Below are positions 51,922 to 60,856 of a stretch of 64,000 bases of DNA, piece by piece. The notes below the pieces were generated by a model. The model did not search any database, was not told where the DNA came from, and saw only the letters and a program-made list of their open reading frames with translations. The stretch lies in assembly GCF_003086775.1 (NCBI RefSeq), contig NZ_CP026001.1, forward strand, positions 2,816,407 through 2,880,406. The letters run 5' to 3'. Position 1 is the stretch's first letter. Every line of letters begins with the position of its first letter. Both the position numbers and the translations under genes were made by a program. Source of the stretch: Stenotrophomonas sp. ZAC14D1_NAIMI4_1 (GTDB lineage Bacteria > Pseudomonadota > Gammaproteobacteria > Xanthomonadales > Xanthomonadaceae).

Positions 51922-52704
51922 CTACAGCGCCTGCACCACCTGCATCAGGCTGACCGCACCCGGCGCCAGCTGCTGCGCCACCCAGCCCAGCCCGGCGAAG
52001 AACACCAGCAGGCCCAGCAGCGGCCAGAACGTGTGCGACAGGCACAACCGCCACCAGCCCTGCGCCCCCATGCCCTGCATGCGCCGGTACAGGCCGCCGA
52101 CAATCGCAGCGTCCACCAGCAGCTCGGCCATCAGCACCGGCGCCGACCACACCACCCACGCACTGGCCAGCAGCACGCTGGCCACCAGCGCGAGAATGCC
52201 GAGCACGGCCAGCAACGGCAGGCCGGCTTCATGCTCGGTGGCGGCATCGATCAGGGATGCGCCGTCGCTGTCCATGACCGAGGCAGCCGAGGCCTCGCCC
52301 CAGGATGCCGACGCGCCACCACCGCCGGAGTGACCGCCGTTGCCGCCCCAGGAGGGACCGCTGCGCGGCGTACTTCCACCACCGCCACCATTGCTGGCGA
52401 CTTCGCCTGCCCCGTCCGCCACCGCATCCCAGCGCCAGCGGATCCAGATCCACATCAGCAGCAGGAACACGGCATAGGCCAGCAGCACCGCCAGCGGGTA
52501 ACGCAGCAGCATGCTGTCCAGTCCGGCCAGCCGCAGCACATGCGAGGCCAGGAAGCCCGCGCCGCCGGTCAGCAGCACGATCAGCGCCATCTGCAGGCGC
52601 GGCCATCCCTGGTGCTGAAGTTGCCGCCGCGCGCGTGCGACTTCGCTGCTGCGGGTCATCGGCAGCTTCAGCGCGCTGCCGCCGAAACGCCTGGTCCGCT
52701 TCAT
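51922..52704 (-). CDS. Membrane protein with glycine-rich loop, unknown function
   Basis: 260 aa. Two membrane helices (ALIVLLTGGAGFLASHVLRL, YPLAVLLAYAVFLLLMWIWI), then a long Gly/Ser-rich low-complexity stretch (NGGGGGSTPRSG, GGNGGHSGGGGAS), then three more hydrophobic segments (LLAVLGILALVASVLLASAW and two near the end). A Gly-rich loop of this kind is seen in some TPM/YgcG- and Lema-adjacent proteins, but no family is recognised. It overlaps the upstream VOC gene by four bases, so they are cotranscribed. Confidence 0.68.
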   Translation of the reverse strand: MKRTRRFGGSALKLPMTRSSEVARARRQLQHQGWPRLQMALIVLLTGGAGFLASHVLRLAGLDSMLLRYPLAVLLAYAVFLLLMWIWIRWRWDAVADGAGEVASNGGGGGSTPRSGPSWGGNGGHSGGGGASASWGEASAASVMDSDGASLIDAATEHEAGLPLLAVLGILALVASVLLASAWVVWSAPVLMAELLVDAAIVGGLYRRMQGMGAQGWWRLCLSHTFWPLLGLLVFFAGLGWVAQQLAPGAVSLMQVVQAL

Positions 52705-53081
52705 GCCGGCAGCGCCTTGGTCACCGCTTCGATGTGATGGCCATCGGGGTCGACCACGAACGCCGCGTAATAGGTATCGCCGTAATCGGGGCGCAGGCCC
52801 GGCGGACCGTTGTCACGCCCTCCGGTCGCCATGGCCGCTGCATGGAAGACATCGACGGCCATGGCAGAGTCGGCGGCAAATGCCAGATGGAAGCCCGGGC
52901 CTGGCGGCGTGGCATCGTCGCGCAGCTTCAGGCACAGCGCGTCTTCATCATCGGCCACGCCGTAGCCGATCGCGGTGTCATCCTCGAACACACGGCGGTA
53001 ACCGAGTGCGGCGAGCACTGCGTCGTAGAAGCGACCGGCGGCATCCAGATCACGGACGCCGAGGGAAAGGTGATGCAGCAT
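52701..53081 (-). CDS. VOC-family (glyoxalase/dioxygenase superfamily) protein
   Basis: 126 aa, one VOC fold of two beta-alpha-beta-beta-beta modules. Signatures: MLHHLSLGVRDLDAAGRFYD with AVLAALGYRRVFED, and YGDTYYAAFVVDPDGHHIEA. Metal ligands are likely the first His and the Glu near the end of HHIEAV. It is the size of glyoxalase-I-like, fosfomycin-resistance-like and catechol-dioxygenase-like small proteins; substrate unknown. The start at 53081 has AAGGA upstream. It is followed by the membrane-protein gene with four bases of overlap. Confidence 0.85.
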   Translation of the reverse strand: MLHHLSLGVRDLDAAGRFYDAVLAALGYRRVFEDDTAIGYGVADDEDALCLKLRDDATPPGPGFHLAFAADSAMAVDVFHAAAMATGGRDNGPPGLRPDYGDTYYAAFVVDPDGHHIEAVTKALPA

Positions 53082-53125
53082 GCGGACATCCTTGCCGGAC
53101 AAGCGTGGGTACGTTCGGGTCGATT

Positions 53126-53707
53126 CTAGCGTGCAGGTGGCGCAGCGGCCGTCAGCAGCTGCGCGGCCACCTGGTCGAACGGGGCGATGTCCTGCAGCGC
53201 GCGACTCATTGCCACCGCACCTTCCACGCTGGCGATGACAAGACTGGCCAATCCGGCCGCCTGCGCCGGCACGTGCCCATCGGCGACGAAGGCTTGGGCG
53301 AGGTGCCCCTGCCAACGCACGAACACCTCGGCGGCGGCCGCGCGCGGCTGGCTCGCTACGGCGTCGACCGGTTCTTCCACTGCCGCGGCCAGCACCGGGC
53401 AGCCGGCACGGAACTGCGAGCGCAGCAGGCGTTCGCGCCACATCGCCAGGAACTGCTGTAGGCCCTGCACCGCGCCGTCGCGCAGCAGCTCCACCAGCAG
53501 GGCCTCCACTTTGTCGCCGGCCATGTGGGTCGCCCTGGCCAGCAGTTCCTGCTTCCCTCCCGGGAAGTGGTGGTAGGTGGAGCCCAGCGGCGCTTCGGCC
53601 AGCTTGGTCACCTCGCGGATGCTGGTGGCATTGAGCCCTACCCGCGCCAGCATCTGGGCGGCGGCATCGATCACACGCTGCGGGGCTTCGGACGCTCGCG
53701 GGCTCAT
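53126..53707 (-). CDS. TetR-family regulator (LmrA/YxaF-like)
   Basis: 193 aa. N-terminal HTH: QRVIDAAAQMLARVGLNATS, then IREVTKLAEAPLGSTYHHFP and GGKQELL, the form seen in the LmrA/YxaF subgroup. The C-terminal domain is helical, with a Cys in RAGCPVLAAAVEEP. It is divergent from a thioesterase gene with repeated ACAGTCGT elements between. It probably represses itself and the thioesterase. The start at 53707 has AAGGAG upstream. Confidence 0.88.
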   Translation of the reverse strand: MSPRASEAPQRVIDAAAQMLARVGLNATSIREVTKLAEAPLGSTYHHFPGGKQELLARATHMAGDKVEALLVELLRDGAVQGLQQFLAMWRERLLRSQFRAGCPVLAAAVEEPVDAVASQPRAAAAEVFVRWQGHLAQAFVADGHVPAQAAGLASLVIASVEGAVAMSRALQDIAPFDQVAAQLLTAAAPPAR

Positions 53708-53723
53708 GCCGCTCTCCTTGCTA

Positions 53724-53768
53724 GGACAGTCGTCATAGATTAGCGTATCGGCTGTTCTATAACAGTCG
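53724..53768. promoter_or_regulatory. TetR/thioesterase divergent operator region
   Basis: ACAGTCGT occurs twice (around 53726 and 53762), and the second overlaps the palindrome CTGTT-CTAT-AACAG (53752-53765). Together they form a good candidate for binding by the adjacent TetR protein. Confidence 0.5.
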
Positions 53769-53776
53769 TTATAACC

Positions 53777-54322
53777 ATGAATCTCTGGTTCCGCCTGCTC
53801 CACCTGCTGCTGTGCAGCCTGTTCCGGCCGAAGCTGCAGGCCCCGTTCGGGGTTTCGCGCCTGCCGTTCCGCGTGCTGCCCAACGATCTGGACAGCAACC
53901 TGCACATGACCAACGGGCGCTACTGGAACATCTTCGACCTCGGCCGGCTGGACCTGATCCTGCGCATGGGCCTGGGCAAGGTGGCGCTGCGCGAGAAGTG
54001 GGCGCCCATCGTCGGCGCCGGCACCATCCAGTTCCGCCGCGAGCTCAAGCCGTTCCAGCGCTTCACCCTGGAAACGCGGCTGGCCGGCTGGGTCGGCACG
54101 CGGATCATCATGGAACAGCGCGTGCTGGTCGGGCCGGAGCAGAAAGTCGTCACCCGTGCCCTGCTGGTCACCGGCATCTACGACCGCCGTGCGCGCAGCT
54201 TCGTGGGCATGGAACGGATGATGGCGGCCATCGGCTGCGATACGCCGCCGTCGCCGCCATTGAGTGCGGCCGCCGAAGCGCTGCTCGCCGCCGATGCGGC
54301 ACTGAAGCGCGACGACGACTGA
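53777..54322 (+). CDS. Hotdog-fold acyl-CoA thioesterase family protein
   Basis: 181 aa. Hotdog signatures: FRVLPNDLDSNLHMTNGRYW with NIFDLGRLD, typical of the 4-hydroxybenzoyl-CoA thioesterase/THEM6-like group, then GTIQFRRELKPFQRFTLETR and ALLVTGIYDRRARSFVG. The first 17 residues are hydrophobic (NLWFRLLHLLLCSLF) and may anchor it to the membrane. It likely hydrolyses acyl-CoA esters; chain length unknown. It is regulated with the divergent TetR. Confidence 0.82.
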   Translation: MNLWFRLLHLLLCSLFRPKLQAPFGVSRLPFRVLPNDLDSNLHMTNGRYWNIFDLGRLDLILRMGLGKVALREKWAPIVGAGTIQFRRELKPFQRFTLETRLAGWVGTRIIMEQRVLVGPEQKVVTRALLVTGIYDRRARSFVGMERMMAAIGCDTPPSPPLSAAAEALLAADAALKRDDD

Positions 54323-54334
54323 GCGGGCCCCCGC

Positions 54335-55456
54335 TCAGGCCCGGGGCATGTTCTTGGTCACGCAATGGATGCCACCGCCACCACCGGCGATCGCATCAAT
54401 GTCCACCTGCTCGATCACCCGCCCCGGGTACAGCCCCTGCAGCAGGTCGCGGCAGTAGCCATCGGCCCGCGCATCGCCGAACTGCGGGGCGATGACCGCA
54501 CCGTTGACCGGCAGGTAGTTGATGTAGCCCCGGGCCAGATCATCGTTGTCGCGGGTATGCACGTTGCTGCGCCCGCCCAGCGGTGGCGGCAGCGTATGCA
54601 CCTGCAGGCGGCGCCCGTCGGCATCGGTTGCCGCACGCAGGATGCGCAGGTGTTCGCGCGTCAGGCCGTGGTCGTAGGAGTCCGGGTCGTTGTCCAGATT
54701 GGCGATGACCACGCCCGGGCGCACGAAACGGGCATAGAAATCGACGTGCGCATCGGTGATGTCTTCGCCGGCGATGCCTGGCAGCCAGATCACCTTGCGC
54801 AGGCCGAAGTGGTGTTTCAGCTCGGCTTCGATATCGGCGCGTGACCACCCCGGATTGCGGTTGCGGTTCACCCAGCAGCTTTCAGTGAGGATGGCGGTGC
54901 CCTGCCCGTCCACTTCGATGCCACCGCCCTCGCCCACCAGATCGCTTTCCAGCAGGGTGGCACCGGTGGCCTGCGCCAGCCAGGGCGCCACCGCGCCATC
55001 GTTGCGCGCGGACTGTTTGCAGCCCCAGCCATTGAAGTTCAGATCGACCAGGCCCAGCCCGCCGCGACCGTCTGTGACGAAGCAACCGCCGTAGTCGCGT
55101 ACCCAGATGTCATCCAATGGCACCTCGAGGAATTCGATGTTGTCATGGCCACAGCGGTCCTGCGCCTGGCGGCGCTGCGCGGGGCGGCACAGCAGGCTGA
55201 CCGGCTGGTAGCGGGCGATGGTGCGGGCCAGTCGGGCCACGGCGTCGTTCACCGCTGCGGCCTGCGCACCCCAGACCCGGGGCTGGGCGGCGAAGGCGAG
55301 GAACACGCGCTCCTGTGGCCCATGCTCGTCGGGCATGTGCCAGCCAGCAGGCACGGCGGCCCGCACAGTACCGGTGGCGCCCAGGCCCAGCGCCGCCAGG
55401 CCACCCAGACCTGCGGCCCCAGCCAGTTGTGAGAGAAAGTGACGACGGGTCGACAT
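54335..55456 (-). CDS. Tat-exported agmatine deiminase family protein (peptidylarginine deiminase fold)
   Basis: 373 aa. It begins with a twin-arginine signal (STRRHFLSQLAGAAGLGGLA, then GATGTVRAA). The catalytic core is of the agmatine deiminase/PPAD family: W-H-M-PDEHGPQERVFLAF, PLDDIWVRDYGGCFV, GEGGGIEVDGQG, HVDFYARFVRPG and the nucleophile Cys in GGGGGIHCVTKN. Known members hydrolyse agmatine to N-carbamoylputrescine or deiminate arginine peptides; the Tat signal places this one in the periplasm, where agmatine deiminases are not usual. It is divergent from a LysR gene. No N-carbamoylputrescine amidase gene is adjacent. Confidence 0.88.
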   Translation of the reverse strand: MSTRRHFLSQLAGAAGLGGLAALGLGATGTVRAAVPAGWHMPDEHGPQERVFLAFAAQPRVWGAQAAAVNDAVARLARTIARYQPVSLLCRPAQRRQAQDRCGHDNIEFLEVPLDDIWVRDYGGCFVTDGRGGLGLVDLNFNGWGCKQSARNDGAVAPWLAQATGATLLESDLVGEGGGIEVDGQGTAILTESCWVNRNRNPGWSRADIEAELKHHFGLRKVIWLPGIAGEDITDAHVDFYARFVRPGVVIANLDNDPDSYDHGLTREHLRILRAATDADGRRLQVHTLPPPLGGRSNVHTRDNDDLARGYINYLPVNGAVIAPQFGDARADGYCRDLLQGLYPGRVIEQVDIDAIAGGGGGIHCVTKNMPRA

Positions 55457-55581
55457 GACGATGAAGGCCAGCTGATGAGTGGGTACAAGCGCCTGCAGCG
55501 CGATGAACCATGCTGCGCTTGTGTGCGCGCAGCGACAAACGATAGATTCAGCGCACAACTGAACAGTTTTCCTTATCAATC

Positions 55582-56448
55582 ATGCTCAAGCACTGGCCCC
55601 CGCTGACCGCTCTGCGTGGCTTTGAAGCCGCCGCCCGGCTGGGCAGCTTCCACCGTGCCGCAGAGGAACTGCACCTGAGCCAGTCGGCCATCAGCCAGCA
55701 GATCCGAGGGCTGGAGGATTATCTGGAACAGCCGCTGTTCTTCCGCCAGGGACGCAGTGTCAGCCTGACCGATGCCGGCACCGATCTGCTGGCCACGACC
55801 CAGGCCATGTTGCGCCAGCTGGCCGGCGGCATCCGTCGCCTGGACCAGTACCGGAAGCCGCACCAGCTCATCGTCAGCGCCAGCCCGGCCTTCGCCCGCC
55901 ACTGGCTGGTGCCACGCCTGGGCGATTTCCGCAGGCGGCACCCGGGAGCGGACCTGTGGCTGCTGACCAGTGAAACGCTGCCGGACATGGCCAGCCAGAC
56001 GGTGGATATCGCACTGGGCGATGAGCTGCAGCCACAGCCGCAGTGCCAGCACCGTGTGCTGCTGCAGGACCGCCTGTACCCGGCCTGCCACCCCAGCGTG
56101 ATGGCGCAGCCGGCGACCGAGCGCACCACCCTGCATGGTGAGCGCGAATGGGACTGGAGCCAGTGGCAGGTGCAGGGCGGCGCCGATGTCGGGCAGCAGC
56201 GCGCGGGCCTGAACTTTTCCGAGCCAGGGCAACTGCTGGATGCGGCCTGCCAGGGCCTGGGCATCGCACTGGTGAGCGAACTGCTGGCCGCCAGTGCCTG
56301 CGCGCAAGGGCTACTGCAGCCACTGCACGCGTATCGAGTGGATGGGCCGCAGTGGAGCTGGTTGCTGCACGACGACAGCGCCCGCGATCCGCTGGTACTC
56401 AGCTTCTGCGAGTGGGTGCTGGCGTTGCTGACGCCTGGCGACGACTGA
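55582..56448 (+). CDS. LysR-family regulator (GcvA-like)
   Basis: 288 aa. HTH: LRGFEAAARLGSFHRAAEEL then HLSQSAISQQIRGLEDYLEQ and PLFFRQGR, the GcvA/AmpR-like pattern. The effector domain is of usual length, with a WDWSQW region. It is divergent from the agmatine deiminase homologue across a 125-bp gap, so it likely controls that gene. Signal unknown. Confidence 0.9.
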   Translation: MLKHWPPLTALRGFEAAARLGSFHRAAEELHLSQSAISQQIRGLEDYLEQPLFFRQGRSVSLTDAGTDLLATTQAMLRQLAGGIRRLDQYRKPHQLIVSASPAFARHWLVPRLGDFRRRHPGADLWLLTSETLPDMASQTVDIALGDELQPQPQCQHRVLLQDRLYPACHPSVMAQPATERTTLHGEREWDWSQWQVQGGADVGQQRAGLNFSEPGQLLDAACQGLGIALVSELLAASACAQGLLQPLHAYRVDGPQWSWLLHDDSARDPLVLSFCEWVLALLTPGDD

Positions 56449-56457
56449 GCAAGACGG

Positions 56458-56925
56458 TCAAAGCGCCTTCCGGAGCACGTCCTTCAAGCGCCGCTTGTGC
56501 GATTCCACCACGTTCCAGTTCCAGTCGCACACGGGCGGAACATCCAGCGCGCCCCGCTCCCGGCCCAGCGCAGCGCGCTCGGTGAGGGCGTGCACTTTCG
56601 CGGCGCAGTTGGCATCGACGGCCATCGGCAGCAGGATCGAGATCAGCCCCCAGCCGGAGACCGTGAAGCGCGCAGATTCACCGCGCCCGGTGTCGAACGG
56701 GCGCACGCGCACGGCACCGCCCATGTCCGCGTACTGCACGCCTATCAGCAGCATGCCGCCGGACACCCACTGCAGGGCCCGGCCATGTTCACAGAGCGCC
56801 TCGGCCGACGCGTAGCGGCGCGGCTGCGCACCGGCGCTCGAGTAAAGCTCGGTGACCAGCACCGGGTTGCGCTTGAACACGGCGCGCGCCACGGTCTCGA
56901 CCAGCCTGTTGGAAACAGCTGCCAT
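56458..56925 (-). CDS. Hypothetical protein
   Basis: 155 aa, soluble, beginning MAAVSNRLVETVARAVFKRN. There is a mixed alpha/beta composition with no motif recognised; DVPPVCDWNWNVVESHKRRL near the end is distinctive. It is convergent with the LysR gene and followed upstream, on the same strand, by the SGNH hydrolase with 15 bases between, so it may be the last gene of that operon. Confidence 0.62.
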   Translation of the reverse strand: MAAVSNRLVETVARAVFKRNPVLVTELYSSAGAQPRRYASAEALCEHGRALQWVSGGMLLIGVQYADMGGAVRVRPFDTGRGESARFTVSGWGLISILLPMAVDANCAAKVHALTERAALGRERGALDVPPVCDWNWNVVESHKRRLKDVLRKAL

Positions 56926-56940
56926 GCCCAGCGAATGCGA

Positions 56941-57744
56941 TCAGCGCGCGCCAGGCGGCGTGGCGGCCAGCGCGCGCTCGATGGCGCGCTCCGCCAACGG
57001 TGCCATCACGGCATAGCCCTTCGCGGTGGGATGCACGCCATCGGCCGCCAACGCAGGATCCAGTCCACCGGCCGCATTGGCCATGGCCGTGTAGTAATCC
57101 AGGTACACCAGCCCCTGTGCATCGGCATACTGCTTGAGCGCCGCATTCAAGGCGCGCACCTTCGGCGCCGGTTCGATGCCGGGCATCCACGGGTACTCGC
57201 TCACCGGCAGCACCGAGGCCAGCACCACGGCGATGCCGTGTGCACGGGCCAGCTCCACCATCGCGTGCAGATTGTCCTCGATCATCGCCTGCGTGCTGGG
57301 CCCGGTGTTGCCAGCAATATCGTTGGTGCCGGCAAGGATGAGCACCACGTCCGGCTGCAAAGCGATGACGTCCTGGCGGAAGCGCAGCAGCATCTGCGGC
57401 GTGGTCTGCCCGCCGATGCCGCGGTTGAGGTAGCCCTTGCCGGGGAAGAACGCCGCAGGATCTTTTTCACCCCAGCCCTGGGTGATCGAATCGCCGTAGA
57501 ACAGCACGCGTGGCACGCCGGCCTGCTTGGCCGGTACGCGCGCGTTGGCCTCGCGGTAGCGCGCCAGCTCTGGCCAGTCGGACAGGCGCTGCTGCAGATA
57601 GCGCACCTCATCCGCGGTGACCTGGTCGACCGGTTTCACCAGCAGCGGATTGACCGCCTGCGGCGGCTGCGCCTGCACACAGGACGCGGTCATGGCGAGG
57701 GCCAGGGCGGCAGCGCAGCATCGGGCGTGAAGGATGTAGCTCAT
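56941..57744 (-). CDS. SGNH/GDSL-family hydrolase, exported
   Basis: 267 aa. An N-terminal signal (ILHARCCAAALALAMTASCV) has a possible lipobox TASC. SGNH blocks: I with nucleophile Ser in RVLFYGDSITQGWGE, II Gly in NRGIGGQTTPQMLLRFR, III Asn in VVLILAGTNDIAGN and V Asp/His in ALAADGVHPTAKGYAVM. It is probably a periplasmic esterase or lipase/acetylesterase acting on acylated carbohydrate or lipid. It overlaps the next upstream gene by four bases. The nearby GH92 mannosidase suggests a role in glycan processing, which is inference. Confidence 0.88.
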   Translation of the reverse strand: MSYILHARCCAAALALAMTASCVQAQPPQAVNPLLVKPVDQVTADEVRYLQQRLSDWPELARYREANARVPAKQAGVPRVLFYGDSITQGWGEKDPAAFFPGKGYLNRGIGGQTTPQMLLRFRQDVIALQPDVVLILAGTNDIAGNTGPSTQAMIEDNLHAMVELARAHGIAVVLASVLPVSEYPWMPGIEPAPKVRALNAALKQYADAQGLVYLDYYTAMANAAGGLDPALAADGVHPTAKGYAVMAPLAERAIERALAATPPGAR

Positions 57745-58160
57745 GAATTTTCCAGAAGGAACTGGCTGATCTCGCGCCGCAGATCGAGGTCGTCGGTCTG
57801 CCGTGCGGCTTCGTCCGCGCGCAACGCGAACTCGTAGCCGCGCTCCTTTTCACCCTGGTCGATGTGGCGCCGCGCCAGCTCCAGGCAGATCGACGCTTCG
57901 CCTTCGATCACGCCCAGCTGGCGCGCCTGTTTCAGCGCGCGTTCGTAGTAACCGATCGCTACGCCACTGTCGCTGGTGAAGTCGCCCAGGGTTTCCCACA
58001 GGAAAGGATGGTCGCGGCCTTCCACCGCCATCGCATCGCAGTACTGCCGCAGTTCGTCATGCAGCCGCCACTGGCTGCGGGTATCACCGTGGGTGCTGGC
58101 ATTGGCCATTTCGACCGCCACGCCCAGTACGTGCTCGTACACGTCCTGTGGAATTTCCAT
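57741..58160 (-). CDS. Helical TPR-like protein, unknown function
   Basis: 139 aa, all-helical. It has TPR-like repeats (HPFLWETLGDFTSDSGVAIG, then YYERALKQARQLGVIEGEAS, ICLELARRHIDQGEKERGY), with length and spacing close to 34-residue units. No signal peptide. It is the first gene of an operon with the SGNH hydrolase (four-base overlap) and the hypothetical at 56458. The start at 58160 has AGGAGG upstream. Possibly a scaffold or regulator; function unknown. Confidence 0.72.
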   Translation of the reverse strand: MEIPQDVYEHVLGVAVEMANASTHGDTRSQWRLHDELRQYCDAMAVEGRDHPFLWETLGDFTSDSGVAIGYYERALKQARQLGVIEGEASICLELARRHIDQGEKERGYEFALRADEAARQTDDLDLRREISQFLLENS

Positions 58161-58194
58161 GGGAACCTCCTGCCGCTTGTCTGTTGCACGGTCA

Positions 58195-58336
58195 GGCTAG
58201 CACGGCCGGGTGGTGCCCGGCCGTGCGAAGGTTCATCCACGCATGGCGCGGCACCGCATCCACGCATGGCGTGGATCTACTGGCCGGGTGGTGCCCGGCC
58301 GTGTGGTGGTTCATCCACGCATGGTGCGGATTCAAC
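58195..58336. repeat. Cluster of tandem SMAG-related palindromes
   Basis: Two tandem copies of a compound unit: a CGGCCGGG-x-CCCGGCCG hairpin followed by a CATCCACGCATGGCG type hairpin. One CTAC end (58277-58280) marks a GTAG element in minus orientation. The cluster lies between the TPR-like and GH92 genes. Confidence 0.75.
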
Positions 58337-60719
58337 GGGGGCCGTGCGAAGGCGGTACGTCCTGTGCGCCCCACTGCTCGTTCTTCGTGGTGCCCAGTTC
58401 GAAGTCCAGGGTGCCGCCGCGCTGCACGAAACTGGCGGGCAGCCAGCTCGCGTTGCTGGCCTTGCCATCCACCTGCAGCGACTGCACGTACGGCGCATCC
58501 ATCGCTGCGCCGCGCGCACGCACCACGATCTTCGCGCCCGGGCGGGTGATCACCGCTTCGGTGAACAGCGGGCTGCCGATCACCAGGTCCGCGCGGCCCG
58601 GGTACACCGGGTACAGGCCCAGCGCCGACCACACGTACCACGAGGACATCTGCCCGAGGTCATCGTTGCCGGGCATGCCTTCGGGCGTGTTGGTCCAGAT
58701 CTGGCGCATCGCCTGGCGCACGGTTTCCTGGGTCTTCCACGGCTGGCCGAGGAAGTTGTAGAGCCACGGCGCGGCGATGGACGGTTCGTTGTCCAGCTCG
58801 GCGTGCAGCGGGCCGGACTTGGTCACTGCCCAGGCACCATCCTCCTTGCGGAAGAACGCGTCGAGCCGCGCGATGCTGGCCTCGCGGCCACCGAGCGCCT
58901 CGAACAGGCCGGCCGGATCGAACGGCACCATCCACAGGTACTGCGCGCCGCTGCCCTCGACGAACCCATCGTCGGCGGCCGGGTCGAACGCGGGCCAGCT
59001 GCCATCGGCGTTGCGCGGCTGGATGTAGCCCTGCTGCGCGGTGGCCTTCGGGTTGTAGAGGTTGCGCCACCAGCCGGAACGCTCGCGGAACTGCTTTGCG
59101 CCCTGCGCATCGCCGGCCGCCAGGGCCAGCTCGGACAGGCCGAAATCGGCGCTGACCATTTCCAGCGTGTCGGCCGCACTGCCCCAGCCCGGTGCGCCTT
59201 CCGGCATGTACTTCAACGCCAGCCACTGGTCCAGGCCCGGGCGCTGGCCCACGCACAGCACCGGGCAACCGCGCTTGTCCAGATCGCGCGCGGTGGGCAC
59301 GGTGGCGGCCTTCTTCAGCGAGGCGTAGGCGCGCTGCAGGTCGAAGCTGCGGCCGCCAAAGGCATGGATGGCCGCCACGGACGGCGGCGACGGATCGCCG
59401 TTCATCACCCCGGTGGCACCGGTGATATGCGTCCAGCGATCCCACACGCCGCCATTCTGGTCGGCCTGGTTCAACAGCGACTGCGCCACGTCAGAGCCCA
59501 CCTGCGGCTGCAGCAGGGTCAGCAGCTGCAGCTGCGAGCGGTACACATCCCAGCCCGAGTAGTTGGCGTACTGCGCCTGCTGTCGTTTGGACAGGCTATG
59601 CACCTTGCCATCCATGCCGCGGTAGCGCCCGTCGCCATCGCTGTGCAGGTTGGGCGCCAGCATGGCGTGGTAGAGCGCAGTGTAGAACACGGTGCGCTCG
59701 TCGGCCGTGCCGCCCTGTACCCGCACCTGGCCCAGCAGTTCGTTCCACTTCGCACGGGTGGCGGCCTGCGTTGCAGCCACCGTCGTGCCCTGCGGGCTCT
59801 CGCGGCGCAGGTTGGCCCGCGCGCCGGCTTCATCCACGTACGAAATGCCGATGCGTGCGGTCACCTGCGGCGTGCGCTTGGCATCAAAGCTGATCCAGCC
59901 GCCCGCGCCCTTGCCGGCCGGCGGGTGGCCCTTGCTGCCATAGGTGGTGCCACCGCTTCCTTCACGCGCGCCGGCCTGCACCGTGTCGTCGCGCCAGGTG
60001 CCACCCACCTCAAACGGCTGGTCAAATTCGGCGACGAAATGCAGGGTGTAATAGCTTTCGCGGCGGTCCTCGGCGAGGTAGCCGCAGAAGTTGCCGCTGG
60101 TGACCGAACCGCGCACGGTGCGCGTGGCCGGGTCGATGATGATCGTCGAATCGCTGCTGCCCACTTCGCTGTCGGACGTGCGGAACAGCAGGTTGGCCGG
60201 CTTGTCGGCCGGGAACTGGAACTGGCCCACGGCCGTGCGCGCGGTGGCCGCCAGGCTGACGGCCACGCCGTTGTCCAGGGTGAGCGTGTAGGCGCCGGGG
60301 CTGGCGGTTTCCTTGGCGTGGTCCAGCAGGCTGGTGTAGCGCACCCCGGCATCGGCGGATGAGGGCGACAGCTCCACTGGCAGGGTCACTGGCATCAGCG
60401 GGATATCGCCGCTGGCGCCGGTACAGCCGGTGCCATTGACGTGGGTCAGGCTGAAACCACGCACACCGTTGCTGCGCCACTCGTAGCCGCCGGGTGCGGC
60501 GATCGGGAAACGCTTGCCCGGCAATGCGGTCATTTCCGGGCTGAAGGCCACCATGCCGAAGGGCACCGTCGGCCCAGGGTAGACGTTGCCGGCATTGGTG
60601 GTGCCGATGAACGGATTGACCTCGGCGGCCAGGTCCTGCGCAGGTGCCCTGGCGGCCAGCAGCGGCAGCGGGGACAGCGTCAGTACAGCGGAAACGACGA
60701 CCAGCAACGAACGGGACAT
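58332..60719 (-). CDS. GH92 family alpha-1,2-mannosidase, exported
   Basis: 795 aa. A signal peptide (RSLLVVVSAVLTLSPLPLLA) is followed by the two-domain GH92 fold. Signatures: VNPFIGTTNAGNVYPGPTVP then FGMVAFSPE, GFSLTHVNGTGCTGASGDIP, YSGWDVYRSQLQLLTLL and the catalytic region EGMPGNDDLGQMSSWYVWSA then LGLYPVYPG. GH92 enzymes are calcium-dependent exo-mannosidases that trim alpha-1,2-mannose, often from host N-glycans. Periplasmic or outer-surface location is predicted. A TTG at 60725 is in frame, but ATG 60719 has GGAG at good distance. It is not in an evident polysaccharide-utilisation locus. Confidence 0.93.
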   Translation of the reverse strand: MSRSLLVVVSAVLTLSPLPLLAARAPAQDLAAEVNPFIGTTNAGNVYPGPTVPFGMVAFSPEMTALPGKRFPIAAPGGYEWRSNGVRGFSLTHVNGTGCTGASGDIPLMPVTLPVELSPSSADAGVRYTSLLDHAKETASPGAYTLTLDNGVAVSLAATARTAVGQFQFPADKPANLLFRTSDSEVGSSDSTIIIDPATRTVRGSVTSGNFCGYLAEDRRESYYTLHFVAEFDQPFEVGGTWRDDTVQAGAREGSGGTTYGSKGHPPAGKGAGGWISFDAKRTPQVTARIGISYVDEAGARANLRRESPQGTTVAATQAATRAKWNELLGQVRVQGGTADERTVFYTALYHAMLAPNLHSDGDGRYRGMDGKVHSLSKRQQAQYANYSGWDVYRSQLQLLTLLQPQVGSDVAQSLLNQADQNGGVWDRWTHITGATGVMNGDPSPPSVAAIHAFGGRSFDLQRAYASLKKAATVPTARDLDKRGCPVLCVGQRPGLDQWLALKYMPEGAPGWGSAADTLEMVSADFGLSELALAAGDAQGAKQFRERSGWWRNLYNPKATAQQGYIQPRNADGSWPAFDPAADDGFVEGSGAQYLWMVPFDPAGLFEALGGREASIARLDAFFRKEDGAWAVTKSGPLHAELDNEPSIAAPWLYNFLGQPWKTQETVRQAMRQIWTNTPEGMPGNDDLGQMSSWYVWSALGLYPVYPGRADLVIGSPLFTEAVITRPGAKIVVRARGAAMDAPYVQSLQVDGKASNASWLPASFVQRGGTLDFELGTTKNEQWGAQDVPPSHGPR

Positions 60720-60856
60720 CGACAACTCCAGTGGAAGGAGGCACCCACGCGCCTTGAACCGCTGAGAGTAGTACGCGGCCGGACACCCGGCGACGGGCCG
60801 GAGGTCATGGTTACCGGTACAGGGTCACGAACCGCAGCCTTCTGCTGGCGCGTCAA

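Noticed and set aside
58195..58336. CRISPR-like tandem repeat
   Set aside because: Only two compound units, both hairpins, with no unique spacers.
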